Assembly (NCBI GenBank): GCA_946886325.1
Contig: CAMPIK010000158.1
Span: forward strand, 1-6,157
DNA length: 6,157 bases
From: an uncultured Shinella sp.
GTDB lineage: Bacteria > Pseudomonadota > Alphaproteobacteria > Rhizobiales > Rhizobiaceae
Reading direction: 5' to 3'
The notes below the pieces were generated by a model. That model saw only the letters and a program-made list of their open reading frames with translations, did no database searches and had not been told where the DNA came from. The position numbers and the translations under genes are program-made. The first letter of the stretch is position 1. Every line of letters begins with the position of its first letter. Shown in pieces: positions 1 through 6,157 of the stretch.

Positions 1-161
1 ATCCGGAAAAAGAAGCGCAGGCGCAGGAAATCCTGGCCAGGTTCGGTGGCGAGGCGATCCGGGTGCACGAAATCGAGATCGATAAGCGCCTGGCCGACCT
101 TCCGCTCTCGAAACTCAAGCCCGATCCATGGCTTGGCGGCGAGCCGCTGGCTCACCGCTAA
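1..161 (+). CDS. 3' end of an unidentified protein-coding gene (partial)
   Basis: An open frame enters from the left edge (complete codons from base 3) and ends at TAA 159-161, leaving 52 C-terminal residues. The visible part is charged, with a HEIEID stretch followed by LADLPLSKLKPDPWLGGEPL near the end. It has no membrane segment or cysteine. Codon use matches the neighbouring genes and the frame is uninterrupted, so it is very probably coding. I have an impression that similar C-termini, ending in a PDPWLG-like motif, occur in short proteins near stress genes of rhizobia, but I cannot name a family. It is on the same strand as dnaK, and the 112-base gap with its own candidate control site suggests dnaK is transcribed separately. 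No terminator hairpin is visible between the two. Confidence 0.65.
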   Translation, partial: PEKEAQAQEILARFGGEAIRVHEIEIDKRLADLPLSKLKPDPWLGGEPLAHR

Positions 162-174
162 AACGTCAAAACTG

Positions 175-197
175 AAACTGACGACCGTCAAGGCCGA
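175..197 (+). promoter_or_regulatory. FNR/FixK-like box and candidate promoter upstream of dnaK
   Basis: The core CTGA-CGACCG-TCAA lies at 178-191, centred about 90 bases before the dnaK ATG. It contains the perfect inverted repeat TGACG-AC-CGTCA (179-190) and fits the CRP/FNR-family pattern TTGA-N6-TCAA with one mismatch, in the first base. The 23-base segment 175-197 matches 5788-5810, before the BON gene, at 21 positions. A poor -10-like hexamer CAGACT (214-219) lies 22 bases after the core, the spacing expected for a class II FNR-type promoter. The AACTGA unit is directly repeated at 170-175 and 176-181. I see no CIRCE (HrcA) element and no convincing RpoH promoter in this leader. That a FixK/FnrN-type protein binds here is inference. 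Confidence 0.5.
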
Positions 198-204
198 CGA
201 CTGA

Positions 205-2770
<2,566 letters not shown>

Positions 2771-2779
2771 ATGGGCTGC

Positions 2780-2810
2780 GGCCAAGCTTTCGATCAATCG
2801 AAGGAAGGCC
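2780..2810. terminator. Possible hairpin terminator between convergent grpE and cbpM
   Basis: The 96-base gap between the grpE stop and the cbpM stop contains the perfect palindrome TTCGATCAATCGAA (2789-2802). Flanking GGCC at 2780-2783 and 2807-2810 can extend it, past a small internal loop, into a stem of about 11 pairs with one wobble. The convergent position suits a bidirectional terminator. There is no T-tract on either strand, so intrinsic termination is doubtful; it could instead be a processing or stabilising hairpin, or a protein-binding palindrome. Nothing else is recognisable in this gap. Confidence 0.35.
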
Positions 2811-2866
2811 CCCTGAAAGATTTGAGGAACTCACGGATCTGCCGAAGCCATGTTTTCAATGAGATC

Positions 2867-3214
2867 TCAGCGGGGAGAGCGCGATCCCCGTTGGGTCAGC
2901 ATCAGTTTTTTTGCGTCATTCACAACGTGGCGCCGGATGCCCCGAGGCTGAACCTCCACCGCGTCGATCAGATTGCTGAAGGCGAAGCGCAGACTATAAA
3001 GTTGGTCGAGAAGATCCAGCACCACATCGACGCCTTCATCGTTGATACCCATTTCGTTGGCGAGATCGGCTATCAGCGCGGCCCGTGCAACGTCGACATC
3101 CCGAAATATTGGCCTTCCGTCCAGGATAAGCGGTGATATCCAGCCTCGTTCGAGGAAGACGCGCAGCCTTGCCATATCGATACGAAGATTTCGCGCAAAT
3201 TCTTGTTGGTCCAT
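2867..3214 (-). CDS. cbpM: CbpM-type chaperone modulator (MerR-like fold)
   Basis: Probable small regulator of the J-protein CbpA. In E. coli, CbpM binds the J-domain of CbpA and blocks its cochaperone activity. The protein has 115 residues, slightly longer than the roughly 100 of E. coli CbpM. It opens with a MerR-like helix-turn-helix (MDQQEFARNLRIDMARLRVFLERGWISP, 1-28), continues with PIFRDVDVARAALIADLANEMGINDEGVDVVLDLLDQLYSLR (35-76), which carries the 'MGIN-EG' and 'LLDQL' signatures of the family, and ends in a basic tail (RGIRRHVV...RGSRSPR) beyond the conserved part. The junction with cbpA reads TAG-GTG-ATG: GTG (3217) directly abuts the cbpA stop and ATG (3214) is the next codon. 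I chose ATG; GTG would add one residue. The gene order cbpA-cbpM supports the assignment. DNA binding, as in MerR regulators, is not expected from the family but is not excluded. Confidence 0.87.
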   Translation of the reverse strand: MDQQEFARNLRIDMARLRVFLERGWISPLILDGRPIFRDVDVARAALIADLANEMGINDEGVDVVLDLLDQLYSLRFAFSNLIDAVEVQPRGIRRHVVNDAKKLMLTQRGSRSPR

Positions 3215-3217
3215 CAC

Positions 3218-4150
3218 CTATACCCCCATCCCATGCCGGGGATTGTATCCCTTGCCGGCCGACCAGCCGGCCACGAATGCCTTCAGATCGGGGTCCGGCC
3301 TTTCCGGAAGCACGATCTTCAGCGTTGCATAGACGTCGCCCCGGGTGCCGTTTCGCCGAGCCACGCCCTTACCTTTCACGCGCAGCGTCCTGCCGCTCGA
3401 CGAATTCTCCGGCACGGTAGCCATCACCGGGCCGGCAGGCGTCGGCACCGTGACCTTGCCGCCGAGCACCGCCTCGGCAAGCGAGATCGGCAGGTCCAGG
3501 CGGATGTTGTCACCCTCGCGCCGGTAGAAGGGATGAGGGCGCACGCGGAGCTCGATCAGCGCGTCACCGGTCTCCGCTCCACCTTCGCCGGCGCCGCCCT
3601 TCCCACGCAGCCTGAGAGTCTGCCCGTCGCGCGCGCCAGGCGGTATGCGGATCTCCAGCGTCTGGCCGTCGGATAGTGTTACCTGGCGAGTGCCGCCGTT
3701 GACCGCCTCGAGAAAGTCGATCTCCATCGTGTACCGAACATCGGCGCCGCGCATGCGGAAACCCTTATGCCCGCGGCGCGAAAAGAATTCCGCAAAGATG
3801 TCGTCGCCACCGAAATCCGCGAAGCCAGCGCCGTTTTCGTAGGCGCCTGTGCCTGTGCCGGCGCCGGCGCCTGCGCCGGCGTCGGCGAAGTCGCGGTAGT
3901 AGCGACGTTCGGGTCTCTCCGCGCCCGTCGCATCGATCTCTCCGCGATCGAAGCGGCCGCGCTTTTCCTCATCGCGCAGAATCTCGTAGGCCGCAGACAG
4001 GTCCTTGAAATCCTGTTCGGCCTTCTTGTTTCCGGGGTTGAGATCGGGATGGAGCTTCTTTGCCTTACGACGATAGGCCGCCTGGATATCCTTCTGCGAG
4101 GCGTCGCGCTTGACGCCAATAATTTCGTAGGGATCGCCGCTGCTCGGCAT
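3218..4150 (-). CDS. cbpA: CbpA-type J-domain cochaperone (class B, no zinc finger)
   Basis: Curved-DNA-binding-protein-A-type Hsp40 that delivers clients to DnaK and stimulates its ATPase. The protein has 310 residues (E. coli CbpA has 306). The J-domain covers 6-70 (DPYEIIGVKRDASQKDIQAAYRRKAKKLHPD) with the catalytic HPD at 34-36. A Gly-rich linker follows, including an alternating Ala/Gly-Thr/Gly stretch at about 89-102, then FADFGGDDIFAEFF. C-terminal domain I begins near 134 (VRYTMEIDFLEAVNGG) and domain II near 210 (GDNIRLDLPISLAEAVLGG...VPTPAGPV). The CxxCxGxG zinc repeats of true DnaJ are absent. The start at 4150 fits the family: the J-domain begins a few residues later, and AGG (4160-4162) within AAGGACAGG on the minus strand lies nine bases upstream. 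The frame stays open to 4462, but that extension would run into hsp20. It is divergent from hsp20 and followed at once by cbpM. Confidence 0.95.
   Translation of the reverse strand: MPSSGDPYEIIGVKRDASQKDIQAAYRRKAKKLHPDLNPGNKKAEQDFKDLSAAYEILRDEEKRGRFDRGEIDATGAERPERRYYRDFADAGAGAGAGTGTGAYENGAGFADFGGDDIFAEFFSRRGHKGFRMRGADVRYTMEIDFLEAVNGGTRQVTLSDGQTLEIRIPPGARDGQTLRLRGKGGAGEGGAETGDALIELRVRPHPFYRREGDNIRLDLPISLAEAVLGGKVTVPTPAGPVMATVPENSSSGRTLRVKGKGVARRNGTRGDVYATLKIVLPERPDPDLKAFVAGWSAGKGYNPRHGMGV
3845..3886. repeat. Seven imperfect tandem 6-base units inside cbpA
   Basis: Reading the plus strand in sixes from 3845 gives GCCTGT, GCCTGT, GCCGGC, GCCGGC, GCCTGC, GCCGGC and GTCGGC. On the coding (minus) strand each unit is exactly two codons, encoding Ala-Asp, four Ala-Gly and two Thr-Gly dipeptides in the flexible linker after the J-domain. 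Because the unit is six bases, slippage would lengthen or shorten the linker without changing frame. Confidence 0.85.
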
Positions 4151-4249
4151 TTTCGCAGACCTGTCCTTCGCGAACGTCTCCTCGGCAGGAAGGCCGCTGG
4201 TGGCTTGCATCGGGACGCCGAAAGCAACTAGCCGAATTTCCGCAGCGCT

Positions 4250-4272
4250 AAACTGACGGTCATCAATGTCGT
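4250..4272. promoter_or_regulatory. FNR/FixK-like box in the cbpA/hsp20 divergent promoter region
   Basis: The core CTGA-CGGTCA-TCAA lies at 4253-4266 (TTGA-TGACCG-TCAG on the minus strand). The 23-base segment agrees with the dnaK copy at 17 positions, including AAACTGACG and TCAA. Placed between divergent genes it could serve either or both. Toward hsp20, a weak CACCTT (4289-4294) follows after 22 bases, about 45 bases before the ATG. Toward cbpA, TAGTTG (4230-4225) follows after 22 bases and is the better -10 match; transcripts would have a leader of roughly 70 bases. The box resembles a CRP/FNR-family site; the binding protein is inferred, not shown. Confidence 0.45.
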
Positions 4273-4302
4273 CTGCACGGCGCGGATGCACCTTGTGCAG
4301 AC
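4271..4302. repeat. Inverted repeat upstream of the first hsp20
   Basis: GTCTGCAC (4271-4278) and GTGCAGAC (4295-4302) are perfect reverse complements separated by 16 bases. A nested perfect repeat TGCAC-CTT-GTGCA occupies 4287-4299. They overlap the predicted hsp20 -10 region and also a loose RpoH-like pair, CTTGTG (4292-4297) with CTTCAT (4310-4315). They may be an operator. A third, smaller hairpin GCTTC-ATGC-GAAGC (4309-4322) lies just before the ribosome-binding site. Confidence 0.45.
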
Positions 4303-4338
4303 ATCGACGCTTCATGCGAAGCAAAAAGGGAGATTGGC

Positions 4339-4779
4339 ATGCTGCACAACCTTGAGAACACGGGGCGTTGGTTCGACCCGCTGCGCCAGATGCGCTTTGC
4401 GCAGAGGGACATGAGCCGGCTGTTTGACAATCTGCGGCTTGCAGCGCCTCCCGAATTCCCATTGATGAACATCTGGGCCGGGGCTGACGGAGCGGTGGTC
4501 ACGGCCGAGATACCCGGCGTTGTACCAGAGGAACTCGATATCGCCGTCCACCAAAACACGGTTACGCTGCGCGGCAGCCGCCCCGCCGAACCGCTAGCTG
4601 AAGACGCAGTTGTCCATCGCCAGGAACGCACAACCGGCGCTTTCGCCCGCAACCTCATCCTGCCGTTCCGCGTCGACGGCGACCATGCCACGGCAAAGTT
4701 CCGAAACGGTGTGCTCCGGCTCGATCTGCCACGGCCGGAAGCGGACAGGCCGCATAAGATCAACGTCAGCCGTTCCTGA
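4339..4779 (+). CDS. Small heat-shock protein, Hsp20/alpha-crystallin family (copy 1)
   Basis: ATP-independent holdase that binds partly unfolded proteins and passes them to DnaK. It has 146 residues. An N-terminal arm (1-45) includes WFDPLRQMRFAQRDMSRLFDNL, typical of bacterial class A-like small Hsps. The alpha-crystallin domain spans about 46-132, with TAEIPGVVPEELDIAV (55-70) and the signature FRNGVLRLDLP (121-131). The C-terminal tail holds an I-x-V anchor (INV, 141-143) used for oligomer assembly. The ATG at 4339 has AGGGAG (4327-4332) six bases upstream. It is the first gene of a three-gene hsp20 run, with only 13 bases before the next gene. The leader contains a candidate FNR-type box and hairpins near the ribosome-binding site. 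Confidence 0.94.
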   Translation: MLHNLENTGRWFDPLRQMRFAQRDMSRLFDNLRLAAPPEFPLMNIWAGADGAVVTAEIPGVVPEELDIAVHQNTVTLRGSRPAEPLAEDAVVHRQERTTGAFARNLILPFRVDGDHATAKFRNGVLRLDLPRPEADRPHKINVSRS

Positions 4780-4792
4780 GGAGTATGCCGCC

Positions 4793-5176
4793 ATGACCAC
4801 CCACGAAACAAACGGAACCTTACCCGCAGAAGCCACGCGGACCGAGCCTGTCTACACCCCGCCGACCGACATCATTGAGACCGCGTCCGGCGTTCAGATG
4901 GTGCTCGACATGCCGGGCGCGGATCCCGACAGCCTCGACGTCACCTTGGACAATCGCGTCCTGCGCATTTCAGCGCGTTCGGCCTCCAGTGCGCCTGAAG
5001 GCTATGCATTGCTTCACGCCGAATACCGCGACGGCAACTATGAACGCAGCTTCATGGTCTCGGAGCCTATCGACACAGCAAAGATCGAGGCAGTGTTCAA
5101 GGACGGCGTGCTCCGCCTTACCCTGCCGAAGGCGGCGCCGTCGCCCGCCGCCAAGATCAGCGTTAAAGCAGCGTGA
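4793..5176 (+). CDS. Small heat-shock protein, Hsp20/alpha-crystallin family (copy 2)
   Basis: A short Hsp20 of 127 residues with little N-terminal arm. The first 20 residues are polar, then YTPPTDIIETASGVQMVLDMPGADPDSLDV (21-50) opens the alpha-crystallin domain, which contains HAEYRDGNYERSFMVSEPID (75-94) and ends in the signature FKDGVLRLTLPK (102-113). The tail carries the I-x-V anchor ISV (122-124). The reduced arm suggests smaller oligomers or a partner role with copies 1 and 3; this is inference. The start at 4793 is chosen because GAGGAG (4778-4783) lies nine bases upstream, overlapping the stop codon of copy 1, and because upstream starts in this frame lie inside copy 1. Thirteen bases separate it from the preceding gene and 13 from the following one, so the three are almost certainly co-transcribed. 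Confidence 0.92.
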   Translation: MTTHETNGTLPAEATRTEPVYTPPTDIIETASGVQMVLDMPGADPDSLDVTLDNRVLRISARSASSAPEGYALLHAEYRDGNYERSFMVSEPIDTAKIEAVFKDGVLRLTLPKAAPSPAAKISVKAA

Positions 5177-5189
5177 TGGAGGAACTTCG

Positions 5190-5693
5190 ATGAGGATCAC
5201 AGATCTCATTCCATGGCGGGGCTCCGGGGGTGACGTTGCAAATCGCCCCGCGCCGATGGATCCCATGCGCACGCTGCAACTGGATGTCGATCGCGCTTTC
5301 GATCATTTCTGGCGCATGGTGCCATACCCGTTCGCCTCACTTGGTCGGTTGGAACAGACAGATGCTGTCCGTGTGGATGTCAGCGACAGTGGCAAGGAGG
5401 TCGCGGTCACGGCAGAGTTGCCGGGCATGAGCGACGCGGATGTCGACGTGTCGATCAGCGACGGCCTGCTGACGATCCGCGGCGAGAAGAAGTCCGATCG
5501 TGAAGCCGAGGAAAACGGCGTTCTCGTCAGGGAGCGAATCTACGGCGCCGTGGAGCGGACCGTGCCTCTCCCAGGCGGCGTCGATCCGGACGCGGCCAAA
5601 GCCACCTTCCGAAACGGTGTGCTGACGATCGTAATTCCAAAGTCGGCGGAATTGCAGGCCGATACAAAGCGCATTCCTGTCCAGGCGGGTTGA
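5190..5693 (+). CDS. Small heat-shock protein, Hsp20/alpha-crystallin family (copy 3)
   Basis: The longest of the three small Hsps, with 167 residues. The N-terminal arm (1-58) contains MRITDLIPWRG and MRTLQLDVDRAFDHFWRMV (26-44), a common pattern in rhizobial Hsp20 proteins. The alpha-crystallin domain covers about 59-150: VRVDVSDSGKEVAVTAELPGMSDADVDVSI, then LLTIRGEKK (93-101), RERIYGAVERTVPLP (114-128) and the signature FRNGVLTIVIPK (140-151). The C-terminal anchor IPV (162-164) is present. The start at 5190 follows GGAGG (5178-5182) at seven bases; the frame is open further upstream but only as a shadow of copy 2. A strong terminator 33 bases after the stop ends the operon. A 17-base stretch coding FRNGVL is identical to one in copy 1. 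Confidence 0.95.
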   Translation: MRITDLIPWRGSGGDVANRPAPMDPMRTLQLDVDRAFDHFWRMVPYPFASLGRLEQTDAVRVDVSDSGKEVAVTAELPGMSDADVDVSISDGLLTIRGEKKSDREAEENGVLVRERIYGAVERTVPLPGGVDPDAAKATFRNGVLTIVIPKSAELQADTKRIPVQAG

Positions 5694-5725
5694 GCACCTC
5701 CCCTCCCCCCGCAACCCGCCTCATT

Positions 5726-5756
5726 GTCCGCAACCGTCCCCGGTTGCGGACTTTTT
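5726..5756 (+). terminator. Rho-independent terminator after the hsp20 operon
   Basis: GTCCGCAACCG (5726-5736) pairs perfectly with CGGTTGCGGAC (5741-5751) across a TCCC loop, an 11-pair stem followed directly by five T (5752-5756). It stands 33 bases after the stop of the third hsp20 and is preceded by a C-rich run (5699-5710). It should separate the hsp20 transcript from that of the BON gene. Confidence 0.95.
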
Positions 5757-5787
5757 CATTTTCGACAGGGGGCGAACACCCGGACGA

Positions 5788-5810
5788 AAACTGATGGCCG
5801 TCAAGGCCGA
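5788..5810 (+). promoter_or_regulatory. FNR/FixK-like box and candidate promoter upstream of the BON gene
   Basis: The core CTGA-TGGCCG-TCAA is at 5791-5804, centred about 106 bases before the BON start. The 23-base segment matches the dnaK copy at 21 positions, including the flank AAGGCCGA beyond the box. TAGCTT (5828-5833), which fits TAnnnT, lies 23 bases after the core, the spacing of class II FNR-type promoters; this is the best promoter of the three. It lies just after the hsp20 terminator, as expected for a new transcription unit. Confidence 0.5.
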
Positions 5811-5903
5811 GGTCCGCGCAAATGAGCTAGCTTCGCAATGCTGCAAGGGCAGGATCGCCTTTTGCGCGGCACAGGACAATCATCCAACGCGGAGGATCGT
5901 GAC

Positions 5904-6157
5904 ATGAGAACAGATAGCGACATCAAACGTGATGTGGAAAGCGAGCTCAAATGGGATCCGGACATCGATGCTTCCGACATCGGAGTGGCGGTGAAAAATG
6001 GGGTCGTCACGCTGAGCGGCTTTGTCCGCAGCTACACCCAGAAATATCAGGCCGAGAAAGCGACGAAGCGGGTCAAGGGCGTGCTTGGTGTCGCCAATGA
6101 TATCGAGGTTCGGCTGCCGTCCGTCCACGAGAAGACTGATCCTGAGATTGCCCGCGC
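5904..6157 (+). CDS. BON-domain protein (3' end beyond the window)
   Basis: The visible 84 residues contain one complete BON domain (about 4-72): DIKRDVESELKWDPDIDASDIGVAVKNGVVTLSGFV, then YQAEKATKRVKGVLGVANDIEVRLP. The glycines in NGVVTLSG and KGVLGV are the hallmark positions of the fold. BON domains occur in OsmY and related stress proteins and are thought to bind membranes or hydrophobic ligands. OsmY is periplasmic, but no signal peptide is visible here, so this one is probably cytoplasmic. After the domain, HEKTDPEIAR looks like the lead-in to a second BON repeat; rhizobial relatives often carry two or three. The ATG has GGAGGA (5891-5896) seven bases upstream. It has its own promoter region with the element shared with dnaK. 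Its precise function is unknown. Confidence 0.9.
   Translation, partial: MRTDSDIKRDVESELKWDPDIDASDIGVAVKNGVVTLSGFVRSYTQKYQAEKATKRVKGVLGVANDIEVRLPSVHEKTDPEIAR

Noticed and set aside
2771..3136. Plus-strand 121-codon frame after grpE
   Set aside because: It lies opposite cbpM, shows no family features and no ribosome-binding site. The cbpM reading is clearly the coding one.
4151..4462. N-terminal extension of cbpA up to 4462
   Set aside because: The extension runs through the promoter region and into hsp20. The J-domain fits a start at 4150 with a ribosome-binding site.
5794..5907. A 37-codon frame whose TGA overlaps the BON start as ATGA
   Set aside because: It has no ribosome-binding site, its ATG lies inside the FNR-like box, and any mapped start near 5840 would exclude it from the transcript. 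The overlap may be chance.

Overview
The window is a compact chaperone and stress-protein island from a GC-rich alphaproteobacterium, most likely a member of the Hyphomicrobiales (rhizobia-like). The evidence is the codon use, the alphaproteobacterial character of DnaK and GrpE, the rhizobial style of three small heat-shock proteins in a row, and a CbpA/CbpM pair in the form common in that group. Species cannot be named from sequence alone. No tRNA, rRNA, CRISPR array, transposase or integrase is visible.

Layout: (1) bases 1-161 hold the 3' end of a plus-strand gene of unknown function. (2) A leader of about 110 bases precedes dnaK (274-2190), which overlaps grpE (2183-2770) by 8 bases. (3) A 96-base gap with a possible hairpin lies between convergent grpE and cbpM. 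(4) On the minus strand cbpA (4150-3218) runs into cbpM (3214-2867). (5) A 188-base divergent promoter region (4151-4338) separates cbpA from three plus-strand hsp20 genes (4339-4779, 4793-5176, 5190-5693). (6) A strong rho-independent terminator (5726-5756) closes the hsp20 operon. (7) A second leader precedes a BON-domain gene that starts at 5904 and runs off the window.

Together the genes make a near-complete folding module: small Hsps to hold unfolding proteins, DnaK to refold them, GrpE to exchange its nucleotide, CbpA as a zinc-finger-free J-protein, and CbpM as a probable CbpA modulator. The usual dnaJ partner and hrcA are absent, so this looks like an accessory, second chaperone set rather than the housekeeping dnaK-dnaJ locus.

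The most interesting observation is regulatory. Three intergenic regions (before dnaK, between cbpA and hsp20, before the BON gene) each carry a related element with a CTGA-N6-TCAA core. Two copies match at 21 of 23 positions. The core resembles the FNR/FixK box (TTGA-N6-TCAA), suggesting that the island is a regulon controlled by oxygen limitation or another CRP/FNR-family signal, rather than only by heat through RpoH or HrcA.
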